Position numbers and translations under genes: made by a program. A model generated the notes under the pieces. The model was not told the DNA's origin, did no database searches, and was given only the letters and a program-made list of their open reading frames with translations. 64,000 nucleotides of DNA from Nesterenkonia cremea (lineage in GTDB: Bacteria > Actinomycetota > Actinomycetes > Actinomycetales > Micrococcaceae), in contig NZ_BMIS01000006.1 of the NCBI RefSeq assembly GCF_014642675.1, positions 124,001 to 188,000 on the forward strand, in the 5' to 3' direction. Shown here one piece after another: positions 18,681-26,591 of this stretch. Position 1 is the stretch's first letter; each line of letters opens with the position of its first letter.

Positions 18681-20591
18681 TCAGCTGTTGATGATCGCCA
18701 CCAGCTCGTCCAGGAAGCTGGAGAAGTCTGTGCCGCGGCGCAGCAGCCGCTGCACCGAGTCGGGTTCGTTGAAGACCTCAACCAGCTGCTCGAAGATCGT
18801 CTGGAAGGCAGAGCGCTCCTCCTCGCTGAAGGCCACCAGCGCCACCACCTGCACACGGCCCTCGCCCCAGGGCAGCGAGCCCTCGGCGATGCCCAGCGAG
18901 ATCGCAGTGGTGGTGCCGGTCATCTTCAGTGCATGCGGAACCGCCAGGGAGTCGGTGAAGGCCGTGGAGGAGAGCTGCTCGCGCTCGATGGTCCGCTCGA
19001 TATAGTCCTGGTCGATCACCCCACGCTCGCGCAGCGGGGCAGCCAGCTGACGGATCGCATCCTGTTCATCGACGGCCTTCAGCGGACGCAGGAACGCCGC
19101 AGGGTCCAGATAGGACTCCAGTTCGCTGCGCAGCCGCGCCAACCGGCGTGCTCGGCGCCGTTTCCCTGCCGCCGCCGAGATCCGCTCCATGTCCTGGTCG
19201 GTGAGGAACGGAGGCAGGTGCACGGTCCGCTCATCCGGGACGGGCGGTTCTATCGTGGTCAGCACCAGGTCGGTGTCGATGGAGGACCAGTCAGGATCCA
19301 CGCGGGTCTCCATGCGGGTCACCTCGATCCCGCTGCCCAGGGATTTATCGATTCGCGCCCGCAGCAGCTCATGCATCTCGTAGTAGCCGGGGGAGATGAT
19401 CGTGGCCGTCAGCGCCTCTCCGGCCCGGCGGCTGCGCTCCAGCTGCCCGCCCACATGCATGGCGATATAGGCGATCTCGTCATCGCGCAGCGGGATGTGC
19501 AGCACCTGGGAGAGCTCATCGGAGATGGACACCGCCACCTGGAAGATCATCGGATAGGCAGTCTTCAGCGAACGGGTCAGCGGGTTCCGGGACCAGGCCT
19601 GCTCCCGTGCACGGTGGGCCAGGTTCTGCACATGCAGGCTCAGTCGGCGTACGAAGGCCGCATGGTCGATGTCCACCATGTACTCCCGGGCCGCCCGCTG
19701 CACGGCCTCGGCCACTGCGGCCTCCACCGCCGGGTCCAGGGCGATCTGCGTGGAGGGATCCCCACCGGGGGCCACCACGCGGGTCAGCACCAGGGAGGCC
19801 AGATGGTTCAGATCCCCGCGGCCCAGGTTCATACCGAAGTGCCGGCTGCTCAGCCGTCCCAGCAGCTGAGCGATCCGCTCCTGCTGCTCGGCAGGCTCCA
19901 CCGGGGTGCCCTCCACGGCCCGTCCCTGGGAGACGCGCTCGGCGGCGATGGCCACATGCAGCACCACATCGGCGGTGGCGAACTCATTGACGTAATAGCC
20001 CTGTTCGGCCAGCTCAGCGGCCAGTTCGCTCTTGAAGGGTCCGAAGGCGGAGCTGTCCACCGCACCGATCCCGGCTCCGCGGCGCATGCCGTCGACGTCG
20101 AAGTATCCGTGCTCCATCTCGGCGTGGGCCAGCGTGGACACCAGCTTCCGCTGTTCCAGCTCACCGCCCACCAGCAGCAGTCTCGGCCCGGAGCGCTCCA
20201 GAGCCAGTCCGGTGCCGTGGAGCAGGCCGCGCGCCCGGACCAGATCGGCCTCCAGCGTGGCCTCGGAGACATGCAGCCGTTCGGCCGCCCGGTGGAGGTC
20301 CACTCCGGAGGAGGCCTCCAGCAGCTCGCGGACCAGGGCATGCAGCCGGTCCCGGGGGGCGGTCTTGGGGCGGGAGTCCTTGGCGCGCAGACCGGCCAGC
20401 ACGCTGCGGTCGGCCCGGTACCCGGCTGACCCGGACTCCACCGCCCCCTCGGCCTGAGCGTTGATCGCAGCGATATAGGAACGCACGCTGCGCGGGGTGA
20501 CCCCCAGGCGGTCTGCCAGGACTGTTGAGGGCATCCACCCCTGATCACGCATGAGCAGTCCGATCAGCTGTTCCTGACGTCTGCGGCTCAC
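18681..20591 (-). CDS. PRD-containing PTS-controlled transcription regulator (MtlR-like)
   Basis: This 636-residue regulator is divergent from the EIIB-HPr/ptsI/mtlA genes. It has an N-terminal winged helix (RRRQEQLIGLLMRDQGWMPSTVLADRLGVTPRSVRSYI), a second helix-turn-helix near residues 100-130, two PRD domains with His (MLVLT-type helices near residues 190-400), an EIIB-like segment (TATIISPGYYEMHELLRARI) and a C-terminal EIIA of mannitol/fructose type with His near residue 553 (LAVPHALKMTG). By family knowledge such proteins are switched by PTS phosphorylation and activate mannitol genes. The EIIB-like segment lacks the Cys seen in Bacillus MtlR. The start is GTG with GGAGAGGA upstream. 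Mannitol as effector is inferred from its neighbours. Confidence 0.85.
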   Translation of the reverse strand: MSRRRQEQLIGLLMRDQGWMPSTVLADRLGVTPRSVRSYIAAINAQAEGAVESGSAGYRADRSVLAGLRAKDSRPKTAPRDRLHALVRELLEASSGVDLHRAAERLHVSEATLEADLVRARGLLHGTGLALERSGPRLLLVGGELEQRKLVSTLAHAEMEHGYFDVDGMRRGAGIGAVDSSAFGPFKSELAAELAEQGYYVNEFATADVVLHVAIAAERVSQGRAVEGTPVEPAEQQERIAQLLGRLSSRHFGMNLGRGDLNHLASLVLTRVVAPGGDPSTQIALDPAVEAAVAEAVQRAAREYMVDIDHAAFVRRLSLHVQNLAHRAREQAWSRNPLTRSLKTAYPMIFQVAVSISDELSQVLHIPLRDDEIAYIAMHVGGQLERSRRAGEALTATIISPGYYEMHELLRARIDKSLGSGIEVTRMETRVDPDWSSIDTDLVLTTIEPPVPDERTVHLPPFLTDQDMERISAAAGKRRRARRLARLRSELESYLDPAAFLRPLKAVDEQDAIRQLAAPLRERGVIDQDYIERTIEREQLSSTAFTDSLAVPHALKMTGTTTAISLGIAEGSLPWGEGRVQVVALVAFSEEERSAFQTIFEQLVEVFNEPDSVQRLLRRGTDFSSFLDELVAIINS

Positions 20592-20649
20592 CGGGCTGTC
20601 CTCTCCACAGGACCACCCTATCGACTTCGGCCGAGGACCATAGCGTCCA

Positions 20650-20669
20650 CTTTCCGCAGGGGCGGAAAG
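20650..20669 (+). promoter_or_regulatory. Inverted repeat in the mtlR / EIIB-HPr divergent region
   Basis: CTTTCCGC and its exact complement GCGGAAAG flank AGGG between two divergent genes. It is a candidate operator for the neighbouring PRD regulator, by position only. Confidence 0.5.
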
Positions 20670-20745
20670 AACTCTGAGCCCCTCAGGCTGTCATTGTGCA
20701 CTGGGTCACGGGACACTGGAGGGGAGAAGGACGGAAGGCAGATCG

Positions 20746-21366
20746 ATGAAGATCCTGGTGGTGTGCGGCGCGGGTGCGTCGTCGACGTTTGTCGCCCAGC
20801 GGCTCAACAGCGCCATGCGCGCCGAAGGGCTGGGGCATCAGGCGGACGCCGGGAACGGTTCCTCCCTGCTCTACGAGCTGGACACCGCCGACGTCGTGCT
20901 GCTGGGACCGCATATGGCGGACACCGCAGACGACATCCGCGGCCTGACCGGAGAGCGCGGCCCCCTCATCACTGTGCTTCCTGACGATATCTACAGCGAC
21001 CTCGACGGAACCCGGGCCCTCTCGGCGCTCCGCGAGGTCATCACTGTGCCTGCCGGGAAGAGCTCCCCGGCAGCCGAGAATACGGAAGAAGGAATCTCCA
21101 TGTCCGCATCGCGCACCGTCACCGTCGCTTCCTCCTCCGGGCTGCACGCCCGCCCGGCCAAGCTCTTCGTGGAGGCCGCCCAGGGCACCGGCTCCCAGGT
21201 CACCCTGGCCAAGGGCGAGAAGAGCGTCAACGCCGCATCCATCCTGACCGTGCTCTCCCTGGGCGTGGAGAAGGGCGACGAGGTCACCCTCACCGCTGAA
21301 GGCGGCGAGGAGGAGCAGGCCCTCGACACCCTCGAGCACTTCCTCACCACCGACCACGACGCGTGA
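20746..21366 (+). CDS. PTS EIIB (lactose/cellobiose type)-HPr fusion protein
   Basis: This 206-residue protein joins two PTS phosphocarriers. Residues 1-105 form an EIIB of the lactose/cellobiose class with the phospho-Cys at position 7 (MKILVVCGAGASSTF). Residues 119-206 are a full-length HPr with phospho-His at 134 (SSSGLHARPAKLF) and a Ser at the regulatory position (NAASILTVLSLG). HPr takes phosphate from Enzyme I, encoded next, and passes it to EIIA domains. No matching lactose-type EIIA or EIIC lies in the window, so the EIIB partner is unknown. A strong internal ribosome-binding site and ATG would also yield free HPr. The gene overlaps ptsI by four bases. Confidence 0.85.
   Translation: MKILVVCGAGASSTFVAQRLNSAMRAEGLGHQADAGNGSSLLYELDTADVVLLGPHMADTADDIRGLTGERGPLITVLPDDIYSDLDGTRALSALREVITVPAGKSSPAAENTEEGISMSASRTVTVASSSGLHARPAKLFVEAAQGTGSQVTLAKGEKSVNAASILTVLSLGVEKGDEVTLTAEGGEEEQALDTLEHFLTTDHDA
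21100..21366 (+). CDS. ptsH: HPr phosphocarrier from an internal start (possible)
   Basis: Inside the fusion gene an in-frame ATG at 21100 is preceded by GGAAGAAGGA (21084-21093) at a spacing of six bases. Translation from it gives an 88-residue protein of exact HPr size, MSASRTVTVASSSGLHARPA onward, with active His16 and a Ser at 47 (the Ser46 position). The reading frame is the same as the upstream EIIB. Whether the cell makes the fusion, the free HPr or both cannot be decided from sequence. Confidence 0.6.
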   Translation: MSASRTVTVASSSGLHARPAKLFVEAAQGTGSQVTLAKGEKSVNAASILTVLSLGVEKGDEVTLTAEGGEEEQALDTLEHFLTTDHDA

Positions 21367-23042
21367 GCACAGCGGGGACCCCTTCGATGAATGACCTGAC
21401 CGGAATCGGAATCGGCCGCGGCATCGCCCACGGCCCCGTGGCGCGCATGGCCGCTCCGCCGGAGCCGCCGCAGGACGTGCCCTCCCAGCTGAGCCCTGAG
21501 GAGGAGTCTCAGCGGGTGGCCGAGGCCGTCCAGGCTGTGGCCGAGGAGCTCGCCGCCAGAGGCGAGCAGGCCGGCGGCCAGGCCCAGGACGTGCTCGAGG
21601 CCCAGGCGATGATGGCCCAGGACCCTGCGCTCGCCGACGCCGTCGCTGAGCGCACCCAGGCCGGCAAGACCGGCGAATGGGCCGTGTTCGAAGCCTTCGA
21701 CGAGTTCCGCCAGACCATGGCCGCCCTGGGCGGCTACCTGGGGGAGCGGGCCGCCGACCTCGCCGACGTCGCCCAGCGGGTCATCGCCCGGCTGCGCGGC
21801 CTGCCGGCCCCCGGTGTCCCGGAACCGGGCCACCCGTTCATCCTGGTGGCCGAGGACCTCGCCCCCGCTGACACCGCGCTGCTGGACCTGGAGAAGGTCC
21901 TCGCGCTGGTCACCATCGAAGGCGGCCCCACCTCCCACACGGCCATCCTGGCCCGGGAGAAGGCCATCACCGCAGTGGTCGGCGTCGCCGCCGCTGAGGA
22001 GCTGACCGGGGGAGAGGACGTCATCGTCGACGCCGCCGCCGGCACCGTCACCGTGGCACCCACCCAGGAGCAGATCGACGACGCCGAACAGCGCATCGAC
22101 CAGCGGGCAGCCGTCCAGGCCGCCCCGCTGTCCCCCGGTGCGCTCACCGACGGCACCGAGGTCCCGCTGCTGGCCAACCTCGGCTCGCCCAAGGGTGCTG
22201 CCGAGGCTGTGGAGCTGGGTGCTGAAGGTGTGGGCCTGTTCCGCACTGAGTTCCTCTTCCTCTCCTCGGATGAGGCGCCCACGGTCGAGGAGCAGACCGA
22301 GTCCTACACCGAGCTGCTGCAGGCGTTCCCGGGCAAGAAGGTCGTGGTCCGGGCCCTGGACGCCGGTGCGGATAAGCCGCTGAGCTTCCTCACCAACACT
22401 GAGGAGGAGAACCCGGCCCTGGGTCTGCGCGGCCTGCGTGCCCTGCTGACCGACGAGCAGGTCCTGGATGATCAGCTCACCGCCCTGGCGAATGCCCAGG
22501 AGGCCACGGAGGCGGACCTGTGGGTCATGGCCCCGATGGTCTCCACTGTGGAGGAGGCCCAGCGCTTCTCCGAGCTGGCTCACGCCAAGGGCCTGAAGAC
22601 TGCCGGCGTGATGGTGGAGGTCCCCTCCTCCGCACTGCTGGCCGAGAACATCCTGGGTGAGGCCGACTTCGCCTCCATCGGCACCAACGACCTCACCCAG
22701 TACACGATGGCCGCAGACCGCATGCTCGGCTCGGTCTCCCACCTCCAGGACCCGTGGCACCCCGCCGTGCTGCGGCTGATCCGCGAGGTGGGCGCCGCCG
22801 GACAGTCCACCGGCAAACCGGTGGGCGTCTGCGGCGAGGCCGCCGCGGACCCGCTGCTGGCCGTGGTGCTGGTGGGCCTGGGCGTGAACACCCTGTCCAT
22901 GGCACCGGCTGCGCTCTCTGACGTCCGCACCGAGCTGACCCTGCACTCCGCTGAGAAGGCGCGCGCTGTGGCTCAGGCCGCCCTGGGCGCCTCCTCCGCG
23001 GCCGAGGCACGGAAGGCAGCCCTGGCGGCGTCGCAGTCCTGA
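21363..23042 (+). CDS. ptsI: PTS Enzyme I (phosphoenolpyruvate-protein phosphotransferase)
   Basis: Enzyme I takes phosphate from phosphoenolpyruvate and gives it to HPr. The product is 559 residues, the usual size. The phospho-His is near residue 192 in GGPTSHTAILAREK. The C-terminal PEP-binding barrel shows GAEGVGLFRTEFLFL, PALGLRGLRALL, FASIGTNDLTQYTMAADR and the Cys motif KPVGVCGEAAADP. GTG 21363 overlaps the HPr stop; an ATG at 21387 is an alternative. This is the general component for every PTS in the window. Confidence 0.96.
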   Translation: MSTAGTPSMNDLTGIGIGRGIAHGPVARMAAPPEPPQDVPSQLSPEEESQRVAEAVQAVAEELAARGEQAGGQAQDVLEAQAMMAQDPALADAVAERTQAGKTGEWAVFEAFDEFRQTMAALGGYLGERAADLADVAQRVIARLRGLPAPGVPEPGHPFILVAEDLAPADTALLDLEKVLALVTIEGGPTSHTAILAREKAITAVVGVAAAEELTGGEDVIVDAAAGTVTVAPTQEQIDDAEQRIDQRAAVQAAPLSPGALTDGTEVPLLANLGSPKGAAEAVELGAEGVGLFRTEFLFLSSDEAPTVEEQTESYTELLQAFPGKKVVVRALDAGADKPLSFLTNTEEENPALGLRGLRALLTDEQVLDDQLTALANAQEATEADLWVMAPMVSTVEEAQRFSELAHAKGLKTAGVMVEVPSSALLAENILGEADFASIGTNDLTQYTMAADRMLGSVSHLQDPWHPAVLRLIREVGAAGQSTGKPVGVCGEAAADPLLAVVLVGLGVNTLSMAPAALSDVRTELTLHSAEKARAVAQAALGASSAAEARKAALAASQS

Positions 23043-23056
23043 CGTTCCGCTTCCAC

Positions 23057-23086
23057 GGGGCCTCGGCTGGACACAGCCGGGGCCCC
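23057..23086 (+). terminator. Hairpin between ptsI and mtlA
   Basis: A 12-bp stem with one G-U-type pair (23057-23068 with 23075-23086), hexanucleotide loop, no U tract. It may separate ptsI and mtlA expression levels. Confidence 0.5.
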
Positions 23087-23130
23087 ACACCACTACCGCA
23101 CCCCTCTCAAGGATGAGAAAGGCACAGACT

Positions 23131-25206
23131 ATGTCCACCGCAACGGCTGAGCCGGCCGAAGGGCAGAAGCAACCCGGCGCCCTGCGCGTCGGGATCCAGA
23201 AGGTCGGATCCTTCATGTCGGGCATGATCATGCCCGTGGTCCCCGCGCTCATCGCCTGGGGACTCCTGACCGCAGTGCTGGTCAACATCGCTCAATGGAC
23301 CACCGGCTGGGCGCCCGCCGAGGCCCTGGACACGGCGATCTTCCCGATGATCCACTACCTGCTCCCGATCCTGATCGCAGTGCAGGGCGGCAAGATGGTC
23401 TACGAGACGCGCGGCGCCGTCGTGGGCGGCATCGCCACCCTCGGCGTCATCGCCGGTTCGGATTACATCATCGAGCAGTTCAACGCCGGTCGGCCTGAGG
23501 CTGAGCAGATCGAATACGTCCACATGTTCATCGGCGCCATGATCCTGGGCCCGCTGGCCGCATGGATCATGAAGAAGCTGGACGGCTTGTGGGAGGGCAA
23601 GATCAAGGCCGGCTTCGAGATGCTGGTCAACATGTTCTCCGCGGGCATCCTCGGGTTCTTCCTGGTGATCGGCGGATTCTTCGGTCTGGCCCCGGTCATC
23701 AACGGGCTGATGAACGTGCTGGAGAGCATCGTCGGCTTCCTGGTGGACAACGGTCTGCTGCCGCTGGCCTCGGTGATCATCGAGCCGGCCAAGGTCTTCT
23801 TCCTCAACAACGCCATCAACCACGGCGTGCTGACCCCGTTGGGTGCTCAGGAGTCTTCGGCGGAGGGCAGCTCCATCCTCTACCTGCTGGAGGCCAACCC
23901 GGGCGTGGGCCTGGGCCTGCTGCTGGCCTTCTCCATCTTCGGCGTGGGCGCAGCCCGGGCCACCGCACCCGGTGCAGCCGTCATCGTCTTCCTGGGCGGC
24001 ATCCACGAGGTCTACTTCCCCTATGTGCTGATGAAGCCGGCCCTGCTGCTGGCCGTCATCGCCGGCGGCGCCACCGGTGTGGGCACCAACATGGTGTTCG
24101 ACTCCGGACTGGTGAGTGCAGCTGCTCCGGGCTCCTTCATCGCAGTGATGATCATGACTGCCTCTGGCAGCCACCTGGGCGTCATCTTGTCCGTGGTTCT
24201 TTCCGCCGCAGTGACCTTCGCCGTCGCCGCGCTGATCCTGCTCAAGGACCGCAAGAAAGACCTCGAGGGCGCGGACGAGTTCACCTCCGCGGTGGCCAAG
24301 ACCGCCGCGGCCAAGGGCAAGTCCTCCGGCCACCTGAGCAACCTGGCCGGCGCCGCCGCAGTGCCCGCCCAGACCGAGAAGGTCATCCAGCAGGTCATCT
24401 TCGCCTGCGACGCCGGTATGGGCTCCTCCGCCATGGGCGCCTCCGTGCTGCGCAAGAAGTTCAAGGCAGCCGGCATCCAGGACGTGGAGGTCACCAATAA
24501 GGCTATCGCGGCCCTGCCCGGACACACCGACCTGGTCATCACCCAGGAGTCGCTGACCGACCGCGCCCGCGGCCAGGAGCCGAACGCTATCCACGTCACC
24601 GTGGACAGCTTCATGAATGCACCGGAGTACGACGAGGTCGTGGAGCTGGTGCAGAACTCGCGTCAGCCCGTCGCTGTGGGAGCGGGGGAGGAGTCGGCGT
24701 CGTCGTCGGCCGCCCCGGCCGCAGCTGAGGCACCCGCTGAGGCTGAGGCACCTGCTGAGGCCGGAGAGGAGTCCGGCATCCTGACCCTGAGCCAGGTGCG
24801 GATCCACTCCGGCTCCGTCACCCAGGAGGAGGCGTTGGCCGAGGTCTCGCAGATCCTCATCGGCGCCGGCGCGGTCACCGAGGACTACCTGCAGGCCATG
24901 AAGGACCGCGAGGACACCGTCTCCACCTTCATGGGCAACGGCCTGGCCATCCCGCACGGCACCAATGACGCCAAGGATGCCGTGAAGACCTCGGCGCTGT
25001 CCGTGGTCCGCTACGACGGCGGCGTGGACTGGGCCGGCGACCAGGCCGACTTCGTGATCGGCATCGCCGGAGTGGGCGATGAGCACCTGGAGATCCTCTC
25101 CAAGATCGCTGTGCTCTTCGCCGACGAGGACGAGGTCGCCAAGCTCCGCGGAGCATCCACCGAGGATGAGCTGCTCCAGATGCTCTCCGCGGTCAACGAC
25201 GGTTGA
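23131..25206 (+). CDS. mtlA: PTS mannitol transporter, EIICBA
   Basis: This membrane protein imports mannitol and phosphorylates it to mannitol-1-phosphate. It has 691 residues. EIIC spans residues 1-370 (GSFMSGMIMPVVPALIAWGLLTA, GGIHEVYFPYVLMKP). EIIB has its phospho-Cys near 426 (IFACDAGMGSSAMGAS). A Glu/Ala/Pro linker is followed by EIIA with phospho-His near 609 (GNGLAIPHGT). It therefore carries all three sugar-specific domains. I chose ATG 23131 because GAGAAAGG is seven bases upstream; an ATG at 23113 would add six residues. mtlD follows. Confidence 0.93.
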   Translation: MSTATAEPAEGQKQPGALRVGIQKVGSFMSGMIMPVVPALIAWGLLTAVLVNIAQWTTGWAPAEALDTAIFPMIHYLLPILIAVQGGKMVYETRGAVVGGIATLGVIAGSDYIIEQFNAGRPEAEQIEYVHMFIGAMILGPLAAWIMKKLDGLWEGKIKAGFEMLVNMFSAGILGFFLVIGGFFGLAPVINGLMNVLESIVGFLVDNGLLPLASVIIEPAKVFFLNNAINHGVLTPLGAQESSAEGSSILYLLEANPGVGLGLLLAFSIFGVGAARATAPGAAVIVFLGGIHEVYFPYVLMKPALLLAVIAGGATGVGTNMVFDSGLVSAAAPGSFIAVMIMTASGSHLGVILSVVLSAAVTFAVAALILLKDRKKDLEGADEFTSAVAKTAAAKGKSSGHLSNLAGAAAVPAQTEKVIQQVIFACDAGMGSSAMGASVLRKKFKAAGIQDVEVTNKAIAALPGHTDLVITQESLTDRARGQEPNAIHVTVDSFMNAPEYDEVVELVQNSRQPVAVGAGEESASSSAAPAAAEAPAEAEAPAEAGEESGILTLSQVRIHSGSVTQEEALAEVSQILIGAGAVTEDYLQAMKDREDTVSTFMGNGLAIPHGTNDAKDAVKTSALSVVRYDGGVDWAGDQADFVIGIAGVGDEHLEILSKIAVLFADEDEVAKLRGASTEDELLQMLSAVNDG

Positions 25207-25227
25207 GGCTCAACCCATACGAATTGC

Positions 25228-25284
25228 GTACCGGATTGTCGACAATGGGGACCGTGATCGCCCCCATTCGCCACAATCCGGTAC
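25228..25284 (+). repeat. Long inverted repeat between mtlA and mtlD
   Basis: Two 23-base arms (25228-25250 and 25262-25284) match at 20 positions around an 11-base spacer. The left arm also contains a perfect 12-base palindrome, ATTGTCGACAAT, at 25235-25246. It could form an mRNA hairpin between cistrons or bind a regulator. Confidence 0.7.
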
Positions 25285-25315
25285 ACGATCCACACTGAGG
25301 GATAGGAAGAGATCC

Positions 25316-26488
25316 ATGAAAGCAGTTCACTTCGGGGCCGGGAACATCGGCCGCGGCTTCGTCGGCATGCTGCTGCACCAGGGCGGCTACGAGGTGGTGT
25401 TCTCCGACGTGGCGGCAGCCCTGGTGGATGCTCTGGACGCAGCGGAGTCCTACACCGTCCACGAAGTCGGCGACGGCGGCCCCGGCCGTGAGAACCGGGA
25501 CAAGGTCATCACCGACTTCCGTGCGCTGAACTCGGCAGAGGATCCGGAGGCTGTGGCCTCCGAGGTGGCCTCGGCCGAGGTGGTCACCACTGCTGTGGGA
25601 CCCACCATTCTGAAGTTCATCGCCCCGCACATCCTGGCCGGACTGCGCGGGCGCGCGGACGGGGCCAGCCCGCTGCAGGTCATGGCCTGCGAGAACGCCA
25701 TCGGTGCCACCGAGACCCTGCGTGAGCACATCGTGGAGCTCGCCGGCGAGGAGTGGGCCTCCCTGGAGGCCAAGGCCGTCTTCGCCAACACGGCGGTGGA
25801 CCGGATCGTGCCGGGCCAGCCCGCTGAGGCACCGGGCGGCGGAGTGGCCATCGACGTGACCGTGGAGCCCTTCTACGAGTGGGCCATCGAGCGGGGTGCC
25901 TTCGGCGGAAACCTGCCGAACATCCCCGGCGCGCACTTCGTGGACGAGCTGGGCCCCTACATCGAGCGCAAGCTCTTCACCGTGAACACCGGCCACGCCG
26001 CGGCCGCCTACCTGGGCACCCGCGCCGGCCGGGAGAAGATCGCCGATGCTCTGGCCGATGAGCAGGTGGCCGCGGGTGTGGCCGCAGCCCTGGAGGAGAC
26101 CTCCGCGCTGCTGAGCGCCAAGCACGGCTTCACCTCCGAGGACATGGAGGCCTACCGGATCACCATCCTGGGCCGCTTCCGCAACCCGGCACTGCCGGAC
26201 ACCGCCGACCGCGTGGGACGCCAGCCGCTGCGCAAGCTCTCCCGGAAGGAGCGGCTGATCGGCCCGGCCGCCGAGGCAGCCGAGCGGGGACTCTCCGCCG
26301 AGGGCCTGCTGACCGTGATCGGCGCGGCCCTGGAGTTCTCCCTGCCGGAGGACGAACAGGCCGTGGAGCTACAGGAGCTGTTGGGCGAGCTCAGCGCCGA
26401 GGCCTTCACCGAGCAGGTCACCGGCCTGAGCGCCGAGCACCCGCTCTTCGCCCCCGTGGTGGATCTGGTGCAGACCCGCCAGGGCTGA
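25316..26488 (+). CDS. mtlD: Mannitol-1-phosphate 5-dehydrogenase
   Basis: This enzyme oxidises mannitol-1-phosphate to fructose-6-phosphate with NAD. The product is 390 residues. MKAVHFGAGNIGRGFVGMLLHQGGYEVVF is the nucleotide-binding start, and VANTAVDRIVP-type and LFTVNTGHAAAAYLG motifs of the long-chain mannitol dehydrogenase family follow (seen as VFANTAVDRIVPGQP). ATG 25316 has GGAAGAGATCC before it. It lies 110 bases after mtlA, so the mannitol pathway is contiguous. Confidence 0.95.
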   Translation: MKAVHFGAGNIGRGFVGMLLHQGGYEVVFSDVAAALVDALDAAESYTVHEVGDGGPGRENRDKVITDFRALNSAEDPEAVASEVASAEVVTTAVGPTILKFIAPHILAGLRGRADGASPLQVMACENAIGATETLREHIVELAGEEWASLEAKAVFANTAVDRIVPGQPAEAPGGGVAIDVTVEPFYEWAIERGAFGGNLPNIPGAHFVDELGPYIERKLFTVNTGHAAAAYLGTRAGREKIADALADEQVAAGVAAALEETSALLSAKHGFTSEDMEAYRITILGRFRNPALPDTADRVGRQPLRKLSRKERLIGPAAEAAERGLSAEGLLTVIGAALEFSLPEDEQAVELQELLGELSAEAFTEQVTGLSAEHPLFAPVVDLVQTRQG

Positions 26489-26512
26489 GCTGCTCCCCAG
26501 CTGAAGACGGAA

Positions 26513-26560
26513 CGACGGCGCCCCGTCGGCCCTCCTCGGAGAGCCGACGGGGCGCCGTCG
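26513..26560 (+). terminator. Bidirectional terminator between mtlD and fruA
   Basis: A perfect 18-bp stem (26513-26530 with 26543-26560) with a 12-base loop between convergent genes. No U tract on either side. Confidence 0.85.
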
Positions 26561-26591
26561 TCGTCTGGTCTGCGGTTCTGACGGGGCCCGC

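Noticed and set aside
18933..20429. Open frame of 498 codons on the plus strand opposite the PRD regulator
   Set aside because: The minus strand encodes a complete regulator with five domains; the plus translation has no motif.
20991..23288. Open frame of 765 codons on the minus strand opposite ptsI
   Set aside because: It overlaps a certain Enzyme I gene along its whole length and has no recognisable motif.
23107..25086. Open frame of 659 codons on the minus strand opposite mtlA
   Set aside because: It is a shadow of mtlA, with repetitive His/Asp/Gly composition.
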